Shown one piece after another: positions 54,501 through 62,218 of a DNA stretch of 64,000 nt; position 1 is the stretch's first letter; the number at the start of each line of letters is the position of its first letter. The notes under the pieces were generated by a model that was not told the DNA's origin, made no database searches, and saw only the letters and a list, made by a program, of their open reading frames with translations. The position numbers were made by a program, and so were the translations under genes. Source of the stretch: Tumebacillus sp. BK434 (GTDB taxonomy: Bacteria > Bacillota > Bacilli > Tumebacillales > Tumebacillaceae); assembly GCF_004340785.1 (NCBI RefSeq), contig NZ_SLXS01000004.1, positions 62,001-126,000 of the forward strand. The letters are read 5' to 3'.

Positions 54501-56203
54501 CGGCGGAGCGCGAAGATTACAGCCGTTTGTTCGATGACTTGGCGGCTGCTGAGCGTCTGCCGCAGAAGATCGTTCATCTGTTCGGCGTGACCGACACGGC
54601 GGGCGAGTATGAGGAGACGCAAGCCAAAGGCTTCTACTCGCTGCTCGGCCTGGCGCAGGCGCTCGGCGAGCAGACCTTGGCCGGCGGCGTGGAGATCGGT
54701 GTGATCACCAACAACCTCCAAGAAGTGCTGAGCGACACCGTCACTGTCCCGGCCCGCGCCACCGCGCTCGGCCTGTGCAAAGTCATCCCGCAAGAGCTGA
54801 CCGGCGTCACCGCCCGCGCGATCGACATCGACAGCGCGACCGATGCCGCTCTGCTGATCGCGGAGCTCTCCGCAGACAGCGCGGACACGGTGGTGGCCTA
54901 TCGCCGCAGCCTGCGCTTCGTGCAGACGTACGAAGCCGTTCGCCTGCCGCAGCGCAGCGCAGCCGTCCACGAGAATGCGGTGGTACTGATCACCGGCGCC
55001 AACACGCCAAACGGTCAGGCGGCAGCAGCGTATTTCGAACAGCACCAGAATGCGAAGCTGGTGCTCATCACGCACGACGCGGAAGCAACTGACGCTCACG
55101 CTGTCAGCGTGCACGTGCAGTCCTCCGACGCGGCAGCCGTTTCGGTGCAATCGCCAACGTCGAACTCGATTGAGATCACCGTGCAGCCGCAGCTGGCAAC
55201 GGGGGCAAGCTCGCAAACGAATAAGGCAGACCGATTATACTTCACCGCCAACATCACCGACCTGGCGCAGATCCAATCGATTGTGCAGAAAGCGGCGGAG
55301 CAGTTCGGCGAGATCACCGGCGTGATCCACGCGGAAGACCCGCGCGGCACGGGGATGCTGCAGCTGAAAACGCAAGAGATGACCGCCGCCGTCCTCGATC
55401 CGAAAGTAAAAGGCGCTCTGGTGCTGGAGCAGGCATTAGCCGACGCGAAGCTGGACTTCTTCCTGCTCTACAACTCCACCGTCGCCGCTACCGGCGGCTT
55501 TGGCCAGTCTGATAACTGTGCGGCGGGCGCGTTTTTGGACGCTTTTGCCGCCGCCAGAGCGCGCACGCACGCGATCAACTGGGGCATCTGGAAATGGGAT
55601 GACTGGCAGGAGCAGCAGCTCCAAGGCGTCGCCGAACTCGCCCAGCAGCTGCGCGAAACGCGCGAGACGTTTGGCATCACCGAAGCGGAAGGATGGGAAG
55701 CTTTGACTCGCGTTCTCAGCTTCGGCCTGCCGCAGACGGTCGTCTCGACCCAAGATTTCCACGACGTGCTGCAAGCGTCGCAAAGCTTCACCGCTGCGGG
55801 CTTCCTCGAAGCGCTGGAAGAGTCCCGCCAAGCCGCTTTGGCAGGTGCACAGTCCAATTCCAACTATGTCGCCCCGCGCAATGACCTCGAAACGACGATC
55901 GCCGGGTTCTGGGCCGAACTATTCGGCGTCCAGCAGCCGTCAGTGCAGGCAGATTTCTTCGACCTCGGCGGCAACTCGCTGGTGGCGATTCAACTGGTCA
56001 CGCGGATGCGCAAACAGTTTGGCATGGACTTCCCGATCAACACGATTTTCGAATCCCCGACCATCGAAGCGCTCGCCCAGATGGTCGAAAGCAACCAGCT
56101 CGGCCAGGAAAAGATCGATGCCCTCGAGGATCTGCTCAAGCAGATCGAAGGCATGAGCGATGAAGATCTGCTCGCGAAAATGCTCGAAGAAGAGACGAAG
56201 TAA
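51581..56203 (+). CDS. Type I PKS, KS-AT-KR-ACP (half 2)
   Basis: The 1,540-residue protein is a clear paralogue of the half 1 PKS. KS has Cys182 (TACST), His318 (ETHGTGT) and His358 (NIGHLD); AT has Ser631 (GHSIGE) and HAFH at 727, so malonyl-CoA is expected; ACP has Ser1466 (GGNSLV). In the KR-like region (about 1120-1370) the catalytic Ser1299 remains, but Tyr is Asn1312 and the later Asn is Gly. The cofactor loop TGANTPNGQ lacks the TGGxGxxG pattern, so the product is probably a beta-keto thioester. An insertion-like stretch rich in Ala, Ser and Val (about 1165-1215) interrupts the Rossmann fold. The C-terminus is an acidic helix (LLKQIEGMSDEDLLAKML) matching that of the other PKS. Confidence 0.93.
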   Translation: MSHEKENQMLEGIAIVGMAGRFPGSKNIAEFWSHLQNGNETISDFTEEELKAAGVDPDLMQDPQYVKRGGLLQDRDLFDANFFDYTAKEAEVTDPSHRLFLETAWEALETAGYDAEQYPGRIGVYGGVGQNSFSYHLYGNPGVFGQIGALQATLATSYDFLATRVAYKLNLTGPAITLQTACSTSLVAVHQACQQLLMHECDMALAGGVAIKLLEAEGYLYQEGSILSPDGHCRAFDEQAQGTIGGDGVGVVVLKRLEDALEDGDSIYAVIRGSAVNNDGAGKIGFTAPSVDGQAQVILDALAVAGVEADSIAYIETHGTGTPLGDPIEIAALTNAYRESTDRVGYCALGSLKTNIGHLDAAAGVTGLIKAALMLQHGQLVPSLHFEKANPKLGIESSPFYVNTELKSWTRGVEPRRAGVSSFGMGGTNAHVVLEEAPHATASSESSRKWKLLVLSAKTGSALNAATENLAAHLQANPQAELADVAFTLQTGRRAFDHRRVVAVESHADAVAALEAMDSKRVLTGEAQTRDRSVVFLFPGQGAQYVNMGLDLYREEPVFREQVDACAEALQPTLGVDLRDVLYPSADRVEQAGELLRQTYLTQPALFVIEYALAKLWMELGVQPDAMLGHSIGEYVAAVFAGVMSLEDALQLVAMRGKLMQSLPEGTMLAVPLTEAEVLPLLGAGLSLAAVNGPRACVVAGTTEAVQQLEAQLQAQEVECRRLVTSHAFHSEMMDPILAAFAEAVQEVELHAPQLAYLSNVSGTWITAEEATDPAYWVKHLRGTVRFADNVRELLQEPGRLFLEVGPGRSLIGLTRQQVAAEGAQEVLLSSLRHRDEQLSDAAFLLTALGKLWLSGLKIDWTLLYPGETRHRLALPTYPFERKRYWLERKAGAAAKIQRKKADIADWFYVPTWKKSLLIADEATDAQRWLLFLDETGTGAKLAERLTEAGHRVVTVAAGASFAKTEADAYTVHPAEREDYSRLFDDLAAAERLPQKIVHLFGVTDTAGEYEETQAKGFYSLLGLAQALGEQTLAGGVEIGVITNNLQEVLSDTVTVPARATALGLCKVIPQELTGVTARAIDIDSATDAALLIAELSADSADTVVAYRRSLRFVQTYEAVRLPQRSAAVHENAVVLITGANTPNGQAAAAYFEQHQNAKLVLITHDAEATDAHAVSVHVQSSDAAAVSVQSPTSNSIEITVQPQLATGASSQTNKADRLYFTANITDLAQIQSIVQKAAEQFGEITGVIHAEDPRGTGMLQLKTQEMTAAVLDPKVKGALVLEQALADAKLDFFLLYNSTVAATGGFGQSDNCAAGAFLDAFAAARARTHAINWGIWKWDDWQEQQLQGVAELAQQLRETRETFGITEAEGWEALTRVLSFGLPQTVVSTQDFHDVLQASQSFTAAGFLEALEESRQAALAGAQSNSNYVAPRNDLETTIAGFWAELFGVQQPSVQADFFDLGGNSLVAIQLVTRMRKQFGMDFPINTIFESPTIEALAQMVESNQLGQEKIDALEDLLKQIEGMSDEDLLAKMLEEETK

Positions 56204-56217
56204 GGAGTGAAGCCCCG

Positions 56218-57492
56218 ATGAACGATCTGAACAAACGACTTGCCGCCCTGTCGCCCGAACAGCGTGCCCTGCTCGAAAAACAGCTGAAAAAACAAGGCCT
56301 CGACACTCTCGTCAAAAAAGAGGAGAGCGGCACCATCGCCGTCACCCTCCCCGGCGCCGCCAGCTCTCAGCCCGGCTTCAAAGGCACGGGCCTGCAAAAG
56401 AAAGAGCGCGACCCGAACAAAGGGATGGACTTCTCTCTCTACTTCTTCTCCGGCGACGGCAGCACCGCGTCCCGTGACAAATACCAACTGCTCCTCGACT
56501 GCGCCAAGCACGGGGATGAACACGGCTATGCGGCGGTCTGGACGCCGGAGCGCCATTTTCAAGACTTTGGCGGTCTCTATCCCAACCCGGCGGTGCTCTC
56601 CGCCGCCCTCGCCATGGTCACGAAAAACATCGAGCTGCGCGCCGGATCTGTCGCCATCCCGCTGCATCACCCGATCCGCGTGGCAGAAGAGTGGTCGGTC
56701 GTCGACAACCTGTCCGGCGGCCGCATCGCGATCTGCGCCGCATCCGGCTGGCATCCGAACGACTTCATCCTGTCACCCAAGCCGAACCTGGAGTATTACA
56801 AAAACCGCCGCAACGAGATGATCGACGCGCTGGATACGATCCAGCGGCTCTGGCAGGGCGAGACGGTGACGATGACCGGCATCGACGGCGAGGAAGTCTC
56901 GACGCGCATCTTGCCGCGCCCGATCCAGCAGCACCTCGAGTTCTGGTTCGCCTCCCAAGGCGCTCCGGAGACGCTGATCAAAGCGGGTGAGATGGGTGGC
57001 CATATCCTGACCGGCCTCGTCAACCAGCCGCTCCATGAGCTGGAGCAAAAGATCAAGCTCTATCGCGACGCCCGCGCCAAAGCGGGACACGACCCGGAGA
57101 AAGGCAAGGTGGCGGTGATGCTGCACACCTTCCTTGGCACCGACAACAACACCGTCAAAGAGCAGGCCCGCCAGCCGCTCACCAGCTACCTGCGCACCTT
57201 CCTGCGCCAACAGGACAATTTCAAAAGCGACTTCGACCTCGCCACCGAAGCGGACAAAGACGCACTGGTTGCGTTTGCTTATGAGCGCTATTTCGAAGAG
57301 AGCACGCTGCTCGGCACGGTCGACAAATGTGAGACGCTGATCAACAACCTGATCGACATCGGCGTCACCGAAGTGGCCTGCCTCGTCGACTTCGGCCTCG
57401 CGCCGGAGACGGTGCTCGAAGGGCTGCAGCACCTGAATGAACTGCAAGAGCGTTACCGCATCAAACTTAGCGTGCAGGGGGTGCAATCGTAA
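56218..57492 (+). CDS. Luciferase-like flavin monooxygenase (MupA/Atu3671 type) with docking helix
   Basis: The first 30 of the 424 residues (LNKRLAALSPEQRALLEKQ) copy the docking-like helix seen on the C-domain and NRPS proteins that follow a PKS here. A linker and then a bacterial-luciferase-like TIM barrel follow (about 60-400), with MDFSLYFFSGD, VWTPERHFQDFGGLYPNP, the HHPIRVAEEWSVVDNLSGGR segment and CAASGWHPNDF. This is the LLM subfamily often embedded in PKS/NRPS proteins (mupirocin MupA, MSnat). It uses reduced flavin and O2. The tag and its place between PKS and NRPS suggest that it oxidises the ACP-bound chain, for example next to the unreduced ketone. The reaction itself is inference. 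The stop overlaps the next start (TAATG). Confidence 0.88.
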   Translation: MNDLNKRLAALSPEQRALLEKQLKKQGLDTLVKKEESGTIAVTLPGAASSQPGFKGTGLQKKERDPNKGMDFSLYFFSGDGSTASRDKYQLLLDCAKHGDEHGYAAVWTPERHFQDFGGLYPNPAVLSAALAMVTKNIELRAGSVAIPLHHPIRVAEEWSVVDNLSGGRIAICAASGWHPNDFILSPKPNLEYYKNRRNEMIDALDTIQRLWQGETVTMTGIDGEEVSTRILPRPIQQHLEFWFASQGAPETLIKAGEMGGHILTGLVNQPLHELEQKIKLYRDARAKAGHDPEKGKVAVMLHTFLGTDNNTVKEQARQPLTSYLRTFLRQQDNFKSDFDLATEADKDALVAFAYERYFEESTLLGTVDKCETLINNLIDIGVTEVACLVDFGLAPETVLEGLQHLNELQERYRIKLSVQGVQS

Positions 57493-60400
57493 TGAAGGAC
57501 TTGCAGGAACGCATCAAATCACTGTCGCCGGAACAGCGCAAAGTCTTCGAAGCCCAGTTGAAAAAGATGGGCATCGAGATCCCGCAGGAGCAAAAGGAAG
57601 AGGAGACGATCCCCCCGCGCGGCCACAACAACCCGAGTCCGCTGTCGTATGACCAGGAGCGCATCTGGTTTTTTCAGCAGATGGAGCCTGATAAAACCAC
57701 GTACAACGTCTATACCGCACTGCGCATGACCGGGACCTTGCGCATCGACCTGATGGAGCGCGCCGTCAATGCGATCGTCGCGCGCCATGAAGCATGGCGC
57801 ACCACGTTCCACATGCAGGAGGACGGATCGATCGTCCAAATTGTGCACCCGCAAGTGGAGATCAAACTGCAGGTCACCGACTTACGCCATCTGCCGGCCG
57901 ATCAGCGTGAGGTGGCTCTGGAAGCCGAGAAGCTCCGCGAGTCGAACTATCTGTTCGATCTGGAAAAAGGGCCGCTGCTGCGCCTCGGGGTGATTCGGCT
58001 GACCGACGAAGATACGGTCTTGGTCTTCGCCGTTCACCATATCGTGATGGACCGCGTAACTTTCTCGATGTTTTTCCAAGAGCTGAAAGTGAATTACACG
58101 GCGTTCCTGAACGGCGCAGAGCCGGTCTTTTCGCCCCTGGCGGTGCACTATGCGGATTTTGCCGAACATCAGCGCAAGACGCTGCAAGGTGCAGAGTTGG
58201 AAAAGCAGCTCGCCTATTGGCGCAAACACTTGGAAGGGGCGTCGCTCGTCCTCGACCTGCCGACCGACCATCCCAGAACGGCCGACCAGGAGTATAAAGG
58301 GGCTCGTCACTATTTCAAGATCCCGCAGGAGCTGTTCCAAGACTTGAAAGCGCTGGCCCGCCAGGAAAACGCAACGGCGAACATGATCACGATGGCCGCT
58401 TATAAAGTGTTGCTTCACCGTTATACCGGCCAGCCGGACATCATCATCGGCACCCCGCTCGCCAACCGGGACAAAGTCGAATTGGAAAATGTCTTCGGCT
58501 ATTTCCTGACCACGATCCCGCTGCGCACCGACCTTGCCGGCGACCTGTCGTTCCGCGAAGTTTTGCGTCGCGTGAAAAACACCTCGTACGGTGCATATGA
58601 CTACAAAGCTACGCCGTTTGGGCTGATTCTCGACGATATCAAACCGGATCGCGATGCCACCCGCAGCCCGATCTATCAGGCTTTGTTCATTTACGTCGAC
58701 GTGCCTGAAGAAAAATTCACGCTGCCGGGTCTTGAGGTGGAAGGTGAGTGGATCGACAATGAGACGGCTAAATATGATCTCTCGCTGGCGATCGTGGAAA
58801 ACGACGATGGCTTGAGTCTGTTTGAGTATTGTGCCGATCTGTACGATCCTGCAACGATCGAGCGCATGGCCGAACACTACATGAACCTGCTCTATGCGAT
58901 CGTCGATAACCCGGAACAGCGCATCGCCGACCTGGCGATGCTGACCGAGAGTGAAAAAAGCCTGCAGCTCGCAAGCTGGACCCGGCTGCCGGATACGTCG
59001 GCGCTGCCTGCGATTCACCGTCTGTTTGAAGCGCAGGTAGAGCGGACGCCAGATGCGGAGGCCGTGATTTTTGAAGATGTGTCACTGACCTACTCCGAAC
59101 TGAACGCTCGGGCAAACCGCTTGGCTCGACGGCTGAAACAGCTGGGTGTCGGTCCGGAAGTGCCGGTGGGGCTTTGCGTGAAGCGTTCGGCCGAGATGAT
59201 CGTCGGCATCTTGGGGATCTTGAAGGCGGGGGGAGCTTATGTTCCACTCGACCCGACCTATCCGCAGGAACGCATCGCTTATATGCTGCAGGATTCGCAG
59301 GCACAAGTGCTCGTCACCGAGGAGGCGGTCCTGGAGCTGCTGCCCGCTCATCAGGGGCCGACCGTGCTGCTTGGCGGTGCAGAGGAAGAGCTGGCAGGAG
59401 CAAGCGTTGACAATCTGCAGGACGCAATCGACGGCAATTCCTTGGCATACGTCATCTACACCTCCGGCTCGACCGGCCAGCCGAAAGGTGTGATGGTCGA
59501 GCATCAGAGCGTGTGCCAGTTCTTTCGCGGCATGGAGGAGGCGGTCGGCAGTGAGGCGGACGATGCGTTGCTTGCCGTCTCTTCGATGGGCTTTGACGTC
59601 TCCGTCGTTGAACTGCTCTGGTCGCTGACCCTAGGCAACAAAGTGATCGTCCTCTCCGAACAGGATATCGTTGGCGCCGGGGTATCTGGCAGCAACTATT
59701 CGCTGCCCAGCCAGATCGCCCGGCATGGGGCGACAATCTTGCAATGCACCCCTTCGTTGATGAGCATGATACTGGCAGACGCGCAAGGAGCAGCCTCGCT
59801 GCGAGGCCTGCGCAAGATCTTTTTGGCAGGGGAGGCGATGCCTCCTGCCTTGGCGCGTCAGCTCAAAGCGGAGAGTGCGGCTCGCCTGTTCAACCTCTAC
59901 GGTCCGACAGAAGCGACGATTTATTCCACTACCTACGAGGTGACGGACGCTGCGAATTTGACCAACGTCCCGATCGGGTACCCGCTCACCAACTACACGG
60001 TGCATATCTTGGATGAACATATGCTGCCCGTGCCGATCGGTGTGATCGGCGAACTGTACATCGGCGGAGCGGGTGTCACCCGGGGTTATCTGAGACGCCC
60101 GGAGTTGACTGCTGAGCGCTTCCTGCCGAACCCGTTTGGCGAAGGAAAACTGTACAAGACGGGAGACCGCTGCTCCTATCTCCCGAACGGCGCCGTCAAG
60201 TTCCTCGGGCGCTTTGACCATCAGGTCAAACTGCGCGGCTACCGGATTGAGCTTGGTGAAATCGAAACGGTGGCCGCCAAACATCCCGCCGTGGCGTCTA
60301 TCGTTGTGATCGACCGTGAAGACGTGCCAGGTCAAAAGCGCCTGGTCGGGTATTTCGTGCCCCACGCGGCTCATGAGGTGACCTCGCAAGAATTGCGGCG

Positions 60401-62216
60401 CTTTTTGAAGGAGCGCCTGCCGGAGTACATGGTGCCTGCCGTCTTCGTTGCGGTCGACACCATTCCGCTCAACCCGAGCGGCAAGATCGACCGCAAAAAG
60501 CTGCCCGCCCCGGAGATGAAGTCGCTGACCGCAAGCGATACGATGCCGACCAATCAGGCAGAAGAGGTTTTGGCTGTGATCTTTGCGGAAGTGCTGCGCA
60601 TGGAGCGGGTCGGCATTTACGATAATTTCTTCGATTTGGGCGGCGATTCGATTCTCTCGATTCAGATCATCACCCGTGCCGCGCAGCAAGGACTGCGCTT
60701 GCTGCCGAAAGATATGTTCAAGTACCCGACGATCGCAGAGCTGGCAGCCATCGCCGGAACAACGGCAGCGGTGCAATGCGAACAGGGGATTGTCACCGGC
60801 CAAGCTTTGCTCACGCCGATGCAGCACTGGGTGTTTGAACAAGAACTACCCGAGCCGCATTATTACAACATGCCGTTCTTGCTTGAAGTTCGCCGGGAGA
60901 TCGATCCGGAGTTGTTGAAACAAGCGCTCGGTGCCTTGATGAAGCACCATGATGCTTTGCGGATGCGCTTTGTGCAAAGTGAGGAAGGCTGGACCCAGTG
61001 CAATGACGACATCAGCGAGGAAGTGCCGTTTGAAATGGTTGATCTGAGCGGAATTCCCGTAGAGCGTCAAGCGACGGCGCTGGAGGAGGCGGCTGCTGAA
61101 CTGCAAGGCAGCCTGAATCTGACGGAAGGTCCGCTGGTGCGCTTTGCATACTTCCATTTTGGTCCGGAACAAAACGGACGCCTCTTGTTCGTCTTGCACC
61201 ATCTGATCGTCGATGGCGTCTCTTGGCGAATCTTGATTGAAGATACAGGCACTGCCTATGCACAACTTGCACAAGGTCAAACGGTCGTTTTGCCCAACAA
61301 GACCACTTCCTTCCTCTATTGGGCAAACCGCTTGAACGAGTACGCGGCGACAACGCAGGCGCATTTGGAAGCGGAGTATTGGCTGGATGCCCGCTGGCAG
61401 ACGGCAAAAGGGCTCCCGACTGACCGCAGCGGTGCGAATCTCGAAGCGTCTGTTGACAACATCTATGTCAAGCTGTCTCAGGCACAGACGCGCCAACTGC
61501 TGCAGGAGGTGCCGAAAGCCTACCAGACTCAGATCAACGATGTGCTGCTCACAGCGCTGGCCAAAGCGTGCGCCAACTGGACGCATGACCGCAAACTGCT
61601 CGTCAATCTGGAAGCGCACGGACGTGAAGATCTGATGGAAGACATCGACCACTCCCGCACCGTCGGCTTTTTCACTTCGATCTACCCGGTGCTGATCGAT
61701 CTCGGCTTCGACAAACATCCGGGCGAACAGTTGAAAGCGGTCAAAGAACTGCTCCGCGCCGTGCCAAACAAAGGGGTCGGCTATGGCATTCTGCGCCGAT
61801 TGAGCACAGCGGACGGCGTGGCGGAACGCCTGCGCGCGCTGCCGCAGGCGGACATCTCGTTCAACTATCTCGGCCAGTTTGATCAGCAGACCGCGGAAGA
61901 CGCCCTGTTTGGGCTGGCACAGGAGTCGATCGGTTCGCCGCGCGCAGCCAGCGGCAGCCGCGCGCACAGCCTGCAGCTGTCGGCGACGGTGATCGACGGT
62001 GAGCTGGAAGTATGCTGGGAATACTCGCAAAACATCCATGACCGGGCGACTGTCGAGCGCATCGCAAATGACTTTATCACAGAGCTTTGCGCGCTGATCG
62101 AGCATTGCCTCGACCCGAATGCCGGTGGGTTTACGCCGTCCGACTTCCCGGAAGCCAATCTCAATCAGCATGATCTCGACAGATTCCTGAGCTCTTTTGG
62201 CAAGGTGGGAGAATAA
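57492..62216 (+). CDS. NRPS protein, C-A-T-E (D-amino acid module)
   Basis: The 1,574 residues comprise a docking-like helix (LQERIKSLSPEQRKVFE), C (about 45-480; HHIVMDR from His182, with Gly replaced by Arg), A (about 505-980; YTSGSTGQPKG, NLYGPTE), T (GGDSIL, Ser1053) and an epimerisation domain (about 1095-1530; HHLIVDGVSWR from His1236, RTVGFFTSIYP). The A pocket reads by eye D-V-V-Q-F-A-L-I-Y-K, which I cannot match to a known substrate; it belongs to the same branch as the glycine A domain of half 1. The E domain should turn the incorporated residue to D. The tail begins TPSDFPEANLNQ, a COM-donor sequence. Confidence 0.93.
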   Translation: MKDLQERIKSLSPEQRKVFEAQLKKMGIEIPQEQKEEETIPPRGHNNPSPLSYDQERIWFFQQMEPDKTTYNVYTALRMTGTLRIDLMERAVNAIVARHEAWRTTFHMQEDGSIVQIVHPQVEIKLQVTDLRHLPADQREVALEAEKLRESNYLFDLEKGPLLRLGVIRLTDEDTVLVFAVHHIVMDRVTFSMFFQELKVNYTAFLNGAEPVFSPLAVHYADFAEHQRKTLQGAELEKQLAYWRKHLEGASLVLDLPTDHPRTADQEYKGARHYFKIPQELFQDLKALARQENATANMITMAAYKVLLHRYTGQPDIIIGTPLANRDKVELENVFGYFLTTIPLRTDLAGDLSFREVLRRVKNTSYGAYDYKATPFGLILDDIKPDRDATRSPIYQALFIYVDVPEEKFTLPGLEVEGEWIDNETAKYDLSLAIVENDDGLSLFEYCADLYDPATIERMAEHYMNLLYAIVDNPEQRIADLAMLTESEKSLQLASWTRLPDTSALPAIHRLFEAQVERTPDAEAVIFEDVSLTYSELNARANRLARRLKQLGVGPEVPVGLCVKRSAEMIVGILGILKAGGAYVPLDPTYPQERIAYMLQDSQAQVLVTEEAVLELLPAHQGPTVLLGGAEEELAGASVDNLQDAIDGNSLAYVIYTSGSTGQPKGVMVEHQSVCQFFRGMEEAVGSEADDALLAVSSMGFDVSVVELLWSLTLGNKVIVLSEQDIVGAGVSGSNYSLPSQIARHGATILQCTPSLMSMILADAQGAASLRGLRKIFLAGEAMPPALARQLKAESAARLFNLYGPTEATIYSTTYEVTDAANLTNVPIGYPLTNYTVHILDEHMLPVPIGVIGELYIGGAGVTRGYLRRPELTAERFLPNPFGEGKLYKTGDRCSYLPNGAVKFLGRFDHQVKLRGYRIELGEIETVAAKHPAVASIVVIDREDVPGQKRLVGYFVPHAAHEVTSQELRRFLKERLPEYMVPAVFVAVDTIPLNPSGKIDRKKLPAPEMKSLTASDTMPTNQAEEVLAVIFAEVLRMERVGIYDNFFDLGGDSILSIQIITRAAQQGLRLLPKDMFKYPTIAELAAIAGTTAAVQCEQGIVTGQALLTPMQHWVFEQELPEPHYYNMPFLLEVRREIDPELLKQALGALMKHHDALRMRFVQSEEGWTQCNDDISEEVPFEMVDLSGIPVERQATALEEAAAELQGSLNLTEGPLVRFAYFHFGPEQNGRLLFVLHHLIVDGVSWRILIEDTGTAYAQLAQGQTVVLPNKTTSFLYWANRLNEYAATTQAHLEAEYWLDARWQTAKGLPTDRSGANLEASVDNIYVKLSQAQTRQLLQEVPKAYQTQINDVLLTALAKACANWTHDRKLLVNLEAHGREDLMEDIDHSRTVGFFTSIYPVLIDLGFDKHPGEQLKAVKELLRAVPNKGVGYGILRRLSTADGVAERLRALPQADISFNYLGQFDQQTAEDALFGLAQESIGSPRAASGSRAHSLQLSATVIDGELEVCWEYSQNIHDRATVERIANDFITELCALIEHCLDPNAGGFTPSDFPEANLNQHDLDRFLSSFGKVGE

Positions 62217-62218
62217 CC

